A DNA stretch of 64,000 nucleotides from an uncultured Spartobacteria bacterium (GCA_903919125.1 CAIXGS010000054.1:49079-113078); one strand, 5' to 3'. Positions 42,597-52,777 are shown, counted from the first letter of the stretch. Numbers and translations are program-made. Notes: generated from the sequence alone by a model not told the origin.

Positions 42597-45356
42597 ATGG
42601 CGACATCCCTGCCGCACAATTCCAACGTCGGTCTATTAGAAGTCAACTACGAGCGCTGGCGCCAAAATCCGGCGACAGTGGATCCTGTGTGGTCCGCCTT
42701 TTTCGAGGGCTTCGAACTTGGAAACACATCACCACAACCCAACGGCACAACTCAGCCACCCTCACAGCCGAGACGTAAGGGTGAAAAAAACGCGGACCCG
42801 CAGTGGCAGACGAAAGTCGATCAACTCGTTTTGAGCTACAGAAGCTTGGGACATCTCAAAGCACACACGAATCCTCTTTCGGCAAATGGTCCCGAGTCCT
42901 CATTGCTCTCTCTCAACAGCCTAGGTTTTTCTGATGCAGATCTTTCCAGCAAGGCAGCTTCGTTGCTTTTCCGCGATGGGACGGAGTTGAAGTTAGGAGA
43001 ACTAATTCAACAACTTGAGTCCATTTACTGCGGGCATATCGGAGCGGAATTCTCGCACTTAGAAAATCCTGTGACCCGGGAATGGGTGCGGGAAAAGTTC
43101 GAGAACGCAGCCTCGCTGGTTGTCCCTGCCGAGACGCAGTTACGCATGATGCACCAGATCCTTTCCGTGGAAAGTTTCGAGAAGTTTCTGCACACCCGTT
43201 TCGTGGGGCAGAAACGCTTTTCCATCGAAGGAGGTGAGTCCCTCATTGTGGCTTTGTACGCGGTATTAGAAAACGCGCCGAAGCACCAACTAGAGGAAAT
43301 AGTGATGGGGATGGCTCACCGCGGACGTTTGAGTGTGATTAATGAGTTCCTGCAAAAGCCTATTTCGGTTATGTTTGCGCAGTTCTCGGAGAACTACATG
43401 CCGGATACGGTGGCTGGGGACGGAGACGTCAAATACCATCTCGGGTACAAAACGAAACGCCAACTCCCTGGTGGCCAGGAGATTTCGGTACGTCTCGCTT
43501 CCAATCCAAGCCATTTAGAGGCGGTCAATCCCGTGGTACAGGGGATGACGCGCGCGCGTCAACACGTGCGAGGAGACAGCACCGACCGGCAGCGGGTGGT
43601 GTCGGTGTTAATCCACGGCGATGCCGCCTTCGCTGGCCAAGGAGTTGTGGCGGAGGTTCTCAACATGTCGCAACTGGAAGGCTACCGAGTGGGTGGAACC
43701 ATCCATATCATCGTGAATAATCAGATCGGTTTTACGACGCTCCCAGCGGATGCCCGCTCCTCACGGTACTGCACAGACGTAGCCAAGATGATTGGCGCGC
43801 CGGTGTTCCACGTGAACGGAGACGACCCAGTGGCGGTGCGCGTGTGCACGGAACTCGCGTTGGAGTACCGCCAAAAGTTCCACAGCGACGTGGTGCTGGA
43901 TATTGTCTGCTACCGCAGGCACGGCCACAATGAGGGAGACGAACCGCTGTTCACTCAGCCGATCATGTACCGCGAGATAAGTGCCCACGCAACTTTGGGA
44001 ACGCTTTTCCGCCAGGAGCTTCTGAATAACGGCATCCTTTCTAGCGACGCCGCGCTGGAACTGGACCGCGAATTTCAAGCGCGCTACGAGTCAGCCTTTG
44101 CTGAAGTAAAGGCCGCCGAGCAGGATCAGAGCATCAACAAGTTTTCGCACTCCAACGTCGTTTTCCAACCGGCCTACTCGCACGAACCGGCGAACACAGC
44201 CATTTCCAAAACCCAGTTGGACAGTGTCTGCAGTGCCATGACGACCTTGCCAGAGGGGTTTTCGATGTTGCCTCGTTTGAAGAAAGTCGTTTTGGACAAA
44301 CGCCGTGCAGCTTGGAAAGAAGGCGGGCCTTTTGACTGGTCCATGGGCGAGGCGCTGGCCTTCGGTTCGCTACTCTTGGACGGCACCGCAGTGCGCTTAT
44401 CTGGACAGGATTGCCGCCGTGGAACCTTCTCTCATCGGCACGCTGTTTTATACGATGAAAACACGCGCGCCCGCCACATTCCGCTGCAGCATCTCGGCCC
44501 CAAACAAGGCCGCTTCAACGTATACAATTCGCTGCTAAGCGAGGCCGCTGTGCTCGGATTCGACTACGGCTACACACTGCACTTTCCCGAAATGCTTTGC
44601 CTTTGGGAGGCGCAGTTCGGCGACTTCTCAAACGGCGCTCAAATCATCATCGACCAATTTATCGCAGCGGGTGAGTCCAAATGGCAGCGGCCCAGTGGAA
44701 TTGTTTTACTGTTACCGCACGGTTATGAGGGCCAGGGGCCTGAACATTCCTCCGGTCGCCTCGAGCGTTTCCTTCAACTGTGTGCGCAAGAAAACATGCA
44801 AGTGTGCAACTTCACCACACCGGCGCAATACTTCCACGCACTGCGCCGGCAAATGAAACGGCCCTTCCGCAAACCGATGGTCGTAATGACGCCCAAGAGC
44901 CTGTTGCGAGCACCGGAGTGCGTTTCCATGGAGGCCGATTTTACTTCGGGCAACTTCGAGGAAATCCTGCCCGGACCGCTCGCGGGTGCCGCGAATAAGG
45001 TCACTCGGGTGGTTTTGTGTTCGGGCAAAGTGTACTACGATTTGCTTAAGCATCGTGAGGCTCAGAAAATCACCGACACCGCGCTGGTGCGCATTGAGCA
45101 ACTTTACCCCCTTCACACGGAAAAGCTGGAAAAGGTGCTCAAGACCTATTCGAAAGCGAAAACATTCGTCTGGTGCCAGGAAGAGCCTGCTAACATGGGC
45201 GCTTGGAGTTTTCTACGTAATCAACTTTCCGAACTCATAGGAAGTCCGCTTCACTATGCGGGACGCGAGGCCTCCGCGAGTCCTGCAGTGGGCGCGCTTG
45301 CGACTCACAAACTCGAGCAACACGCATTGGTGGAGTCCGCTTTCAGCCTCGCTTAA
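42597..45356 (+). CDS. sucA: 2-oxoglutarate dehydrogenase E1 component
   Basis: A 919-residue thiamine-diphosphate-dependent E1 of the 2-oxoglutarate dehydrogenase complex in the TCA cycle. The ATG at 42,597 gives MATSLPHNSNVGLLEVNYER, the usual N-terminal segment; the frame is open 102 bases further up but codes an atypical leader. Landmarks: IVMGMAHRGRLSVINEF, LASNPSHLEAVNPV, HGDAAFAGQGVVAEV with the ThDP Gly-Asp start, YRRHGHNEGDEP, and in the pyrimidine domain LLPHGYEGQGPEHSSGRLE. It is followed by sucB after 70 bases. The E3 gene is not nearby. Confidence 0.95.
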   Translation: MATSLPHNSNVGLLEVNYERWRQNPATVDPVWSAFFEGFELGNTSPQPNGTTQPPSQPRRKGEKNADPQWQTKVDQLVLSYRSLGHLKAHTNPLSANGPESSLLSLNSLGFSDADLSSKAASLLFRDGTELKLGELIQQLESIYCGHIGAEFSHLENPVTREWVREKFENAASLVVPAETQLRMMHQILSVESFEKFLHTRFVGQKRFSIEGGESLIVALYAVLENAPKHQLEEIVMGMAHRGRLSVINEFLQKPISVMFAQFSENYMPDTVAGDGDVKYHLGYKTKRQLPGGQEISVRLASNPSHLEAVNPVVQGMTRARQHVRGDSTDRQRVVSVLIHGDAAFAGQGVVAEVLNMSQLEGYRVGGTIHIIVNNQIGFTTLPADARSSRYCTDVAKMIGAPVFHVNGDDPVAVRVCTELALEYRQKFHSDVVLDIVCYRRHGHNEGDEPLFTQPIMYREISAHATLGTLFRQELLNNGILSSDAALELDREFQARYESAFAEVKAAEQDQSINKFSHSNVVFQPAYSHEPANTAISKTQLDSVCSAMTTLPEGFSMLPRLKKVVLDKRRAAWKEGGPFDWSMGEALAFGSLLLDGTAVRLSGQDCRRGTFSHRHAVLYDENTRARHIPLQHLGPKQGRFNVYNSLLSEAAVLGFDYGYTLHFPEMLCLWEAQFGDFSNGAQIIIDQFIAAGESKWQRPSGIVLLLPHGYEGQGPEHSSGRLERFLQLCAQENMQVCNFTTPAQYFHALRRQMKRPFRKPMVVMTPKSLLRAPECVSMEADFTSGNFEEILPGPLAGAANKVTRVVLCSGKVYYDLLKHREAQKITDTALVRIEQLYPLHTEKLEKVLKTYSKAKTFVWCQEEPANMGAWSFLRNQLSELIGSPLHYAGREASASPAVGALATHKLEQHALVESAFSLA

Positions 45357-45426
45357 CTCTCGAAATCCTTCCACTAATTTGCTGAGGCTCCATTCCGAGC
45401 CGCACTCCGTTTTCTAAACTGCATTT

Positions 45427-46575
45427 ATGAGCGTTGAAGTTAAAATCCCGACCGTTGGTGAATCCATAACCAGCGGAGTCATTTCTGTTTGGCACAAAGC
45501 TGATGGCGAGGCCGTGAGCAAAGGTGAAATCCTGCTCACCTTGGACACGGATAAAGTCTCGACGGATTTGACTGCGGAAGAGTCTGGAACCATTCATCTG
45601 CTTGCGCAAGTCGGAGAGGAAGTCTCAATTGGACAGGTAGTTGCCACCATTGAACCTGGCGCAACTCAGATAGCGGCGACTCCTACCGCGCAAAAGGCGA
45701 CGCCTGCAAAAAAAGCGCCACCTGCGCCTTCGCCCGCGACTGCAACTTCGGCTGAGGTTGCCCCCGTTGTAGCTCCCTCCACTACATCCTCTTCGCTGCG
45801 CTCCGCGGTTGAAGCCGCCAACATGACGCTCGGAGTGCTCCAACACACGCCAGCCGCGCCCTCTGCCTCCTATGAGGAACGTATCTCACGGAAAAAGCTG
45901 ACACCGCTGCGCCGCAAAATTGCCGCGCAATTAGTGATGGCGCAACATCAAGCGGCTATCCTCACTACGTTCAACGAATGTGACATGAGCGCTGTAATGA
46001 AGTTGAGAGCGGAAATGCAGGAGGCTTTCACTGCAGAACACGGAGTGAAGCTGGGCTTCATGAGCTTCTTCATCAAGGCAGTCGTTAGCGCCTTGCGTGC
46101 AGTGCCTTCTGTTAACGCCAGATTAGATGGCGACGAGCTCGTTTCCAACCATTACTTCGACATCGGAGTAGCGGTGGGCACCGACCGGGGCCTTATGGTT
46201 CCCGTAGTGCGCGATGCCGACCACTTATCCTTCGCCGGATTGGAAAAGGCCATGGCCGCATATGCGGTAAAGGCGAGAGAGGGAAAGATTGAGTTTCAAG
46301 ATTTGCAGGGTGGCGTTTTTACGATTTCCAATGGAGGCATCTACGGATCGCTGCTCTCTACTCCGATACTTAACCCACCCCAAAGCGGGATTTTGGGGAT
46401 GCACAAGATTCAGGAGCGCCCAGTGGCAGTGAAGGGACAAGTCGTCATTCGTCCAATGATGTATTTGGCGCTTTCCTACGACCACCGTATCGTGGACGGC
46501 AAGGAGGCTGTAACATTTTTAGTTAGGGTGAAGGACTGCATTGAGAATCCAACGCGCCTGATGCTTGGGCTGTAG
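45427..46575 (+). CDS. sucB: 2-oxoglutarate dehydrogenase E2 (succinyltransferase), lacking E3-binding domain
   Basis: A 382-residue dihydrolipoamide succinyltransferase. The lipoyl domain (residues 1-78) carries the lipoylated Lys43 in LDTDKVSTD. Residues about 80-150 are an Ala/Pro/Thr-rich linker in which I find no peripheral subunit-binding domain (no GTGxxGRI motif). The catalytic domain begins near [15 protein letters not shown] and ends with the active-site DHRIVDG near residue 353. The missing domain means E3 must dock differently, as in animal E2o. It follows sucA and precedes a MazG-like gene by 42 bases. Confidence 0.94.
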   Translation: MSVEVKIPTVGESITSGVISVWHKADGEAVSKGEILLTLDTDKVSTDLTAEESGTIHLLAQVGEEVSIGQVVATIEPGATQIAATPTAQKATPAKKAPPAPSPATATSAEVAPVVAPSTTSSSLRSAVEAANMTLGVLQHTPAAPSASYEERISRKKLTPLRRKIAAQLVMAQHQAAILTTFNECDMSAVMKLRAEMQEAFTAEHGVKLGFMSFFIKAVVSALRAVPSVNARLDGDELVSNHYFDIGVAVGTDRGLMVPVVRDADHLSFAGLEKAMAAYAVKAREGKIEFQDLQGGVFTISNGGIYGSLLSTPILNPPQSGILGMHKIQERPVAVKGQVVIRPMMYLALSYDHRIVDGKEAVTFLVRVKDCIENPTRLMLGL

Positions 46576-46617
46576 TTGCAAATCTTTGGAGCTGAAATCT
46601 GTCTCCTCCGTTGCGTC

Positions 46618-46968
46618 ATGACCGACTCCATCAGGCAGTTAACGCGACAGATTTGCGAGTTTCGAGACGCGCGCGATTGGCGGCAATTCCATTCACCCAA
46701 AGATCTTGCCGTGGCCATCACCGCAGAGGCTGGTGAATTGCTGCAACATTTTGTGTGGCAAAGCCCTGAGCAATCTGAGGCGCGTGTCGTGGAGCGTCGG
46801 GCGGAAGTAGCGGCCGAAATGGCGGACATCGCCATCTTATTATTGGAGATGGCGGAAGTAAGCGGGATATCGCTGGGAGACGCAGTAGCCGCCAAACTTG
46901 AATTGAATCAAGAGCGCTATCCCGTCGCTAAAGCGCACGGTTCCAACAGGAAATACAACGAGCTGTGA
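46618..46968 (+). CDS. MazG-like nucleotide pyrophosphohydrolase
   Basis: A 116-residue all-alpha NTP pyrophosphatase of the MazG/dCTPase type, which hydrolyses non-canonical or excess nucleoside triphosphates. Metal-binding acids sit in ITAEAGELLQHF (ExxE) and EMADIAILLLEMAE (the later E-x-x-D). The ATG at 46,618 is chosen because it gives MTDSIRQLTRQICEFRDARDW, the normal first helix. Its stop overlaps the GTG start of rsmH by four bases, so the two are coupled. Confidence 0.9.
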   Translation: MTDSIRQLTRQICEFRDARDWRQFHSPKDLAVAITAEAGELLQHFVWQSPEQSEARVVERRAEVAAEMADIAILLLEMAEVSGISLGDAVAAKLELNQERYPVAKAHGSNRKYNEL

Positions 46969-48026
46969 GTATTCCCCAACCAGAACAGCCTGCGCCGCAC
47001 AAACGACGGCCCCGCTATTCAGGAAAAAACCCTCGGCGTTTTACAGAAAAGTATAAGGAACACGACCCCGCAAAATTTCCGGAGACCGTGCAGGCGATTA
47101 TCGCAGGGGGCAAGACGCCTGCAGGCGCGCACCGACCGATTATGGTGCAGGAGATTCTGGATGTATTGCGCCCGATGCCAGGGGAATTCGCCGTCGATTG
47201 CACGCTTGGGTATGGCGGTCACGCCCGCGAGCTTCTCCAACGCCTTCAACCGAACGGCAGACTGATCGGACTGGATGCTGATCCCATTGAAATGCCGCGA
47301 ACAGAAAAGCGCCTCAGGGACGTGGGATTCGGTCCGGAAGCCTTCCTCGCGCACCGCTGCAACTTTGCAGGTTTACCAAAAATCCTCGCTGTTGAAGGCG
47401 GCCACCGGGCAGACCTAATTCTTGCGGACCTCGGGGTGTCCTCGATGCAGATAGACAATCCCGCGCGAGGGTTTTCGCTGAAGTTCGATGGCCCTCTAGA
47501 TATGCGCATGAATCCAAATAAGGGGCAGTCTGCGGCGACTCTTATTCAGCATACCGACGTCCGATCTCTCGCTGAGATCTTGTGTGAAAACGCTGACGAA
47601 CCCCATGCCGATCGACTTGCATTGGTTTTGGCTGGAGCTAGTTGCCGGACGACTCTCGAACTGGTTGGGCTCATCAGAAAAGATCTCCTCCACCTACCTG
47701 AAACAGAAAGAGAACTCTCGGTACGCCGTGTTTTTCAGGCGTTACGCATCGCTGTGAATGAAGAATTTGTCGCACTAGACACCCTACTTCGTGCGTTGCC
47801 GGAATGCATCGCACCCGGCGGACGTGTCGCCATTCTCACGTTCCATTCTGGTGAAGATCGACGCGTGAAAAAAGCCTTCAAAGCGGGACTAATATCTGGG
47901 GTGTACGCCAGTGCAGCGGAAGATATTGTACGCCCGAGTGCGGAGGAAATTCGTGGAAACTCGCGCTCCAAGTCGGCCAAGTTGCGCTGGGCAGTGCGAT
48001 CCATGGGGGAAGCGATCGGCGGCTAA
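46965..48026 (+). CDS. rsmH: 16S rRNA (cytosine(1402)-N(4))-methyltransferase
   Basis: A 353-residue RsmH (MraW) that N4-methylates C1402 in the ribosomal decoding site using SAM. Motifs: HRPIMVQEILDVL, FAVDCTLGYGGHARELL (SAM-binding motif I), LIGLDADP, DLILADLGVSSMQIDNPARG and LTFHSGEDRRVKKAF. It begins at GTG, overlapping the MazG-like stop, and has a basic N-terminal extension of about 55 residues relative to E. coli. Unusually it is not in a dcw cell-division cluster here. Confidence 0.93.
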   Translation: MSIPQPEQPAPHKRRPRYSGKNPRRFTEKYKEHDPAKFPETVQAIIAGGKTPAGAHRPIMVQEILDVLRPMPGEFAVDCTLGYGGHARELLQRLQPNGRLIGLDADPIEMPRTEKRLRDVGFGPEAFLAHRCNFAGLPKILAVEGGHRADLILADLGVSSMQIDNPARGFSLKFDGPLDMRMNPNKGQSAATLIQHTDVRSLAEILCENADEPHADRLALVLAGASCRTTLELVGLIRKDLLHLPETERELSVRRVFQALRIAVNEEFVALDTLLRALPECIAPGGRVAILTFHSGEDRRVKKAFKAGLISGVYASAAEDIVRPSAEEIRGNSRSKSAKLRWAVRSMGEAIGG

Positions 48027-48217
48027 CATGATGCATAATTCTTTCTATCTTTCCGCACAACACTCTCTACATCATTAAATTATATTTCAAGAAACATCCA
48101 CTGAGGGAACGCACTTCGCTCCCAGATTCAAGCATCGCCGATACTAAAGCTTGGCGTTAGCCGTCTGGCGCGGCACGTTTCTGGTGCCTCGCGAAACAAC
48201 AAACATGACCTCCCGCG

Positions 48218-49132
48218 GTGGACTTTCTTTTTGATCTACAAGTGAATGGATTCGGTGGGGTGGATTTCCAGAATCTACCGACATTAGACGCATTGCGCCA
48301 CGCCTGCGTCCGACTGCACGACTGCGGGATGCGCCGCATCCTCGCCACATTCATCACCGATGAGTCGGTTGCACTTCTCGAAAAACTTGCTGCGTTTGAG
48401 GACTATCGCGCCAAAGACGAGCTCATCCGTGAAACCATTGTTGGGTACCACCTTGAAGGGCCTTACTTGAGTTCCGAGCCCGGATACCGCGGTGCTCATC
48501 CCGCTGAGCTGATGCGAGATCCAGATTGGAAAGAATTCCAACGTCAACAAGAAGCCGCCCGCGGTGCCATTCGCCTCGTGACACTCGCCCCAGAACGCGC
48601 TGGTTCGGATGAGTTTGTTTTTAATGCGACGCAGTCTGGCGTTCGCATTTCGCTGGGACACACCAACGCAAGCGAAGAGGAAATCGACTCAGCAATTCAA
48701 TCCGGGGCAACCCTTTGTACCCACCTGGGTAACGGCTGCCCCCAGCAACTTCACCGACATGAAAACGTGATCCATCGTCTGCTCGCGCGGGACGAACTCA
48801 TCGCATGCTTCATCCCCGATGGAATCCATCTTCCGCCAAAAGTACTCAGGAACTTTTTCCGCGCTAAACCAAGCAACAAAGTAATCCTGACGACCGACGC
48901 GATGGCAGCAGCAGGCGCGGGCCCCGGCCGTTATCGATTAGGACGACTTGAAACGGAAGTGGGCGAGGACGAAGTTGTCCGACTCCCAGGCAGCCCGTAT
49001 TTTGCCGGAAGTGCGCTGCGGTTGGACCAGGGTATTGAACGCGCAGCTCGGTGGCTTGAAATTGATATTGAGCAGACGCGAAGAATGGCTAGCTCGGCCC
49101 CCGCAAACGCATTGGGATTATCTCTCGGTTGA
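48218..49132 (+). CDS. N-acetylglucosamine-6-phosphate deacetylase-like protein (QxN-type, short)
   Basis: A 304-residue NagA-like amidohydrolase beginning at GTG. It keeps HLEGPYLSSEPGYRGAHP, LGHTNASEEE, CTHLGNGC and the catalytic Asp in LTTDAMAAAGAG. The first metal motif is FDLQVNGFGG (QxN, as in E. coli NagA), unlike the HxH form at 11,989. The chain starts at this motif and lacks the N-terminal part of the small beta domain, so it is about 75 residues shorter than usual. The substrate may differ from GlcNAc-6-phosphate. It is followed 186 bases later by a dehydrogenase. Confidence 0.87.
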   Translation: MDFLFDLQVNGFGGVDFQNLPTLDALRHACVRLHDCGMRRILATFITDESVALLEKLAAFEDYRAKDELIRETIVGYHLEGPYLSSEPGYRGAHPAELMRDPDWKEFQRQQEAARGAIRLVTLAPERAGSDEFVFNATQSGVRISLGHTNASEEEIDSAIQSGATLCTHLGNGCPQQLHRHENVIHRLLARDELIACFIPDGIHLPPKVLRNFFRAKPSNKVILTTDAMAAAGAGPGRYRLGRLETEVGEDEVVRLPGSPYFAGSALRLDQGIERAARWLEIDIEQTRRMASSAPANALGLSLG

Positions 49133-49318
49133 CCATAAACGCCCGTCGCACCAAGCGAGTCCCCAAAGGGAACGCTGTGTATTAACAATTGTGGCCCAAG
49201 GTTAAGGAACGATCAGTCTTTGCGGAATCAGCAACGGCGATTTGAACGTGTGGCAATAGCGCTTTGCAGGGAGTTCACTGTTGCATCGAAGCGCGCGGGC
49301 TGGTGCTGTAGAGACGTC

Positions 49319-50290
49319 ATGACTTTTTCTATCTGGACCAACAGCGCATTCAGCCCTGCCGCGACACAACTCCTGCATGAGGGCACTCGCGCACACAAGC
49401 TTATTCATTCCAGCACTTTAAGCTCTTCCGTTTTAGTTGCTGGAGGATCGGATCCGACGTTGGCTTTAGCGGACATTGCCTTCGGTCAGCCCAATCCAGC
49501 AGACTGCATGAGCAACGCCAAACTCAGGTGGGTCGAAGTCACTTCAGCGGGATACACTCGTTACGACACGCCGGAATTTTTCGATTCCTTCAAAGGAAAG
49601 GGCGCGTTTTTCACAAACGCATCCGGTGTATTTTCCGATCCCTGCGCGCAACATGTCATGGCGATGATCCTCGCGTTCGCCCGCCAAATTCTTCCGTCGC
49701 ATCGCGACCAACTCACCGACCACTCTTGGCATTACGACGAGCGCCGCTACCACTCGCGCCTCCTCACTGATCAGACGGTGCTCTTGCTGGGTTTTGGTGC
49801 GATTGGTCGTCGTTTGGCGGAATTACTCGCCCCTTTTGGAGTCAAACTTCTGGCGCTGCGGCGGCAGTCGATAGCGGCGTCAAACGCGGTGATGATCTGC
49901 GCTGAAGAACTACCCGCTGCCCTTGCGGAGGCCGATCACGTCGTGAACCTTCTCCCAGAAAATTCTCTGACGCATAATTTTATTAACACCGAACGCCTTG
50001 CTCTATTTAAGCGAGGAGCAAGGTTTTACAACGTGGGCCGAGGCACAACGGTCGATCAGGCGGCCTTGGCTTCTGCTCTGCGTGGCGGGCACCTCAGCGA
50101 CGCGTATCTGGACGTCACCGTGCCAGAGCCTTTGCCGCCAGATCACGAACTTTGGACAATACCGAACTGTTATATCACCCCGCATACGGCAGGCGGGCGC
50201 CACGATCAAGATGAGGCCGTGGTACGCCATTTTCTGAAGAACCTTGCCGCGTATGAAAAGGGCGAAGCGCTCGAGGACCGAGTCATTTAA
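49319..50290 (+). CDS. D-isomer-specific 2-hydroxyacid dehydrogenase
   Basis: A 323-residue NAD-dependent dehydrogenase. The ATG at 49,319 gives MTFSIWTNSAFSP; an earlier ATG at 49,220 adds a leader without family character. The Rossmann motif is LLLGFGAIGRRLAELL, the substrate arginine lies in YNVGRGTTVDQAALASAL, the acid in LDVTVPEPLPPDHEL and the catalytic His in YITPHTAGG. It reduces a 2-keto acid or oxidises a D-2-hydroxy acid; the substrate is not determinable. It is convergent with a Gfo/Idh gene. Confidence 0.9.
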   Translation: MTFSIWTNSAFSPAATQLLHEGTRAHKLIHSSTLSSSVLVAGGSDPTLALADIAFGQPNPADCMSNAKLRWVEVTSAGYTRYDTPEFFDSFKGKGAFFTNASGVFSDPCAQHVMAMILAFARQILPSHRDQLTDHSWHYDERRYHSRLLTDQTVLLLGFGAIGRRLAELLAPFGVKLLALRRQSIAASNAVMICAEELPAALAEADHVVNLLPENSLTHNFINTERLALFKRGARFYNVGRGTTVDQAALASALRGGHLSDAYLDVTVPEPLPPDHELWTIPNCYITPHTAGGRHDQDEAVVRHFLKNLAAYEKGEALEDRVI

Positions 50291-50314
50291 CAAACTGCGC
50301 GCACAGATCGGTTA

Positions 50315-51595
50315 TTAAATTTTGGGCTCCCAGCCCGATCGGTATTCACGCCGCCACAGTTTTTGACCGGCTGGATTATTGAGCAAAACTCCGGTTTGCG
50401 GATCGCAAAGCACAGTGCTGCTAGTGCGGTAAGCGATGTTGCCCAAGTGACAAAGCATGGTGCTTATCTGACCTTCTTCGATCGGACTGTTGAGCGGCGC
50501 CTCCCCACGGATCGCACTGATGAAGTTGCCCACGTGGGCGAGGTCGCCACCACCGGCCCCCTTCCCTTCACTCACTTTCAACCCCTTGGGATCGAATACA
50601 GTCCAACTCGGACCACTCAAAGCCAGAGTGCCCTTTTCTCCATAAAAAACGCACTCACCAATTGGCTTTTCGGCAGCGCGCGGCGAACAACTACTTTGCA
50701 CCCACTCCATTCCAACCTTCCCAAAATCAAACACGGCAGTGCCTGTGTCTGGGGTTTCCTGTTTATCTGAAAAGCGGTAGCGGCCACCATTATAAGTCAC
50801 GCGCTGCGGATAACGCACCTTAAGCCCCCAGCGCAACACATCGAGATGATGAATGCCGTTGTTGCCCAACTCCCCGTTGCCCCAATGCCAGAGCCAGTGC
50901 CAGTCGTAATGGACGTATGGTCGTATGTCGCGCTCATCGGGGACCGGACCCTGCCAAAGATTAAAATCCGTTTCGGGAGGGGCGAGGTGCGCACCCTCGG
51001 GGACCGCTTTTCTCGACGCTGAATAAAAACAGCGGGCGAAGTGCACGTCGCCGATGACACCGCTGTGCAGAGCTTCAATTCCCTCGCGCATCCACGTGCG
51101 CCGCTGATTACCCATTTGAACGAGGCGCCCGTATTTTCGAGTTCCTGCGACGATGAGTTCCGCCTCGTATGGATTTTGGCTACCCGGCTTTTCCACGTAA
51201 ACATGCTTGCCTGCCTGCAACGCGAGCAGAGTCGCCGGGGTGTGCCAGAAGTTTGGTAGCGCGATAAACACAGCATCCAAATTTTTATCCTCAAGACACT
51301 TACGAAAGTCTTTAACACCCTCGCAGGGCGTGGCCTGCTTGTCTGAAACGGCTTTCAAGCCCTTTGCAAGGCGCTCAGGATCGACTTCAGCGAGCCAGAC
51401 TATATCGACATTGGCTTGGCCAAGAAGCGCCGACACGTGTCCCATCCCTCGGCTGAGACCCCAGACTGCAACCCGCAGTTTACGTGCGGCGGTGTTGGCG
51501 GCACGTAGCGAAGCTGGGGCGAGAACGCCCGAAAACGCCGAGGCAAGTCCAAAAGCTGCGGTGCGATGAATGGCGGAGCGACGAGTAATTTCCAT
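50315..51595 (-). CDS. Tat-exported Gfo/Idh/MocA oxidoreductase
   Basis: A 426-residue NAD(P)-dependent oxidoreductase of the Gfo/Idh/MocA family. The ATG chosen gives MEITRRSAIHRTAAFGLASA, a twin-arginine signal. The Rossmann start is LRVAVWGLSRGMGHV and the family motif is GKHVYVEKPGSQNPYEAEL with the catalytic lysine. HWLWHWGNGELGNNGIHHLD is typical of exported verrucomicrobial and planctomycetal members. It likely acts on a sugar or glycoside outside the cytoplasm. It is divergent from a second family member across 132 bases. Confidence 0.92.
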   Translation of the reverse strand: MEITRRSAIHRTAAFGLASAFSGVLAPASLRAANTAARKLRVAVWGLSRGMGHVSALLGQANVDIVWLAEVDPERLAKGLKAVSDKQATPCEGVKDFRKCLEDKNLDAVFIALPNFWHTPATLLALQAGKHVYVEKPGSQNPYEAELIVAGTRKYGRLVQMGNQRRTWMREGIEALHSGVIGDVHFARCFYSASRKAVPEGAHLAPPETDFNLWQGPVPDERDIRPYVHYDWHWLWHWGNGELGNNGIHHLDVLRWGLKVRYPQRVTYNGGRYRFSDKQETPDTGTAVFDFGKVGMEWVQSSCSPRAAEKPIGECVFYGEKGTLALSGPSWTVFDPKGLKVSEGKGAGGGDLAHVGNFISAIRGEAPLNSPIEEGQISTMLCHLGNIAYRTSSTVLCDPQTGVLLNNPAGQKLWRREYRSGWEPKI

Positions 51596-51727
51596 AAGGG
51601 GGTGACGTTGAATACATGAGAACGACCCAGCAACGCGCAATTTGAAAGAAGAGATTCAACCAAATGTTCGATGTCGCAATTTTGTAAGATTCGCCTTTTA
51701 CCAAGCGCTGCGCTAGGCATGTGAGAA

Positions 51728-52777
51728 ATGAATCCCCTCAGGCCAACCCACATCACCCCTTTGCTGAGCCTCGCCTTTTGCACGACCTTGCTCCTCACGC
51801 CTTCGCAAGCTGAAAATGTACCGGAGCCAAAGCCGCTACGTATCGGCATCATCGGCTTGGACACGTCCCATGCAATTGCATTCACCACAACACTTAACAA
51901 AGGCCCAAAAAAACCTGAAGACGCCTCGAAGGTCGCTGGTGCGCGGGTGGTAGCAGCTTATGCACAGGGCAGTAGGGACATCGAGAGCAGCACTAAACGA
52001 GTGCCTGAGTACACCGCGAAGGTTAGGGAAATGGGCGTTGAAATAGTAGACTCCATCGATGCGCTTTTGGGGATGGTGGATGCCGTTCTGCTAGAATCCA
52101 ACGATGGCAAAGTGCACATGGAACAGCTCGAGCCCGTTTTGAAGGCGAAGAAACCTGTATTCGTAGACAAACCCATCGCCGCCTCGCTCGTTGACGCGGT
52201 TCGCATTGTGAATGCTGTTAACAAGGCTGGAGTCCCGATGTTTTGCGCCTCATCGTTACGCTTCAGCGCGAGCACACAGGCAGTGCGCGGCGGATCTATC
52301 GGCAAGGTACTTACGGCGGAAACTTTTAGCCCCGCGCATTTAGAGCCCACACACGCAGACCTCTATTGGTACGGAGTCCACGGATGCGAGAGCCTCTTTA
52401 CCGTAATGGGCGCGGGGTGCAAGACCGTGACCCGTACGGAAACCACTGACGGCAAAATTGAGGTTACGGGCACTTGGGTTAACGGGAGCAAGGGCATATT
52501 CCGCGAGGAGAACGGCAAGGACCGCAAGGGGTACGGAGGCATCGCAACTGGAGTTGCTGGACAAGCCGCCTTTGGATCGTACGACGGATACGATGTTCTG
52601 CTTTACGCCATCATTGACATGTTCCGCACTGGTAAAGCTCCAGTGAGCCTCGAGGAGACGCTCGAGCTCTACGCATTCATGGAGGCTGCCGACGAGAGTA
52701 AGCGGCGAGGTGGTAAGGAAGTAGAGATCAAGGAGGTGCTTGAAAAAGCACGCGCAGAAGTCGCTTCCAAACCGTAA
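51728..52777 (+). CDS. Secreted Gfo/Idh/MocA-family protein
   Basis: A 349-residue member of the Gfo/Idh/MocA family with a Sec signal (PLLSLAFCTTLLLTPSQA). The Rossmann motif is LRIGIIGLDTSHAIAF and the catalytic-lysine motif KKPVFVDKPIAASLVDAV. The C-terminal beta domain includes DLYWYGVHGCESLFTVMG. It differs clearly from the neighbouring member in both signal type and nucleotide motif. The substrate is unknown; the sialidase-like gene follows 188 bases later on the same strand. Confidence 0.9.
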   Translation: MNPLRPTHITPLLSLAFCTTLLLTPSQAENVPEPKPLRIGIIGLDTSHAIAFTTTLNKGPKKPEDASKVAGARVVAAYAQGSRDIESSTKRVPEYTAKVREMGVEIVDSIDALLGMVDAVLLESNDGKVHMEQLEPVLKAKKPVFVDKPIAASLVDAVRIVNAVNKAGVPMFCASSLRFSASTQAVRGGSIGKVLTAETFSPAHLEPTHADLYWYGVHGCESLFTVMGAGCKTVTRTETTDGKIEVTGTWVNGSKGIFREENGKDRKGYGGIATGVAGQAAFGSYDGYDVLLYAIIDMFRTGKAPVSLEETLELYAFMEAADESKRRGGKEVEIKEVLEKARAEVASKP

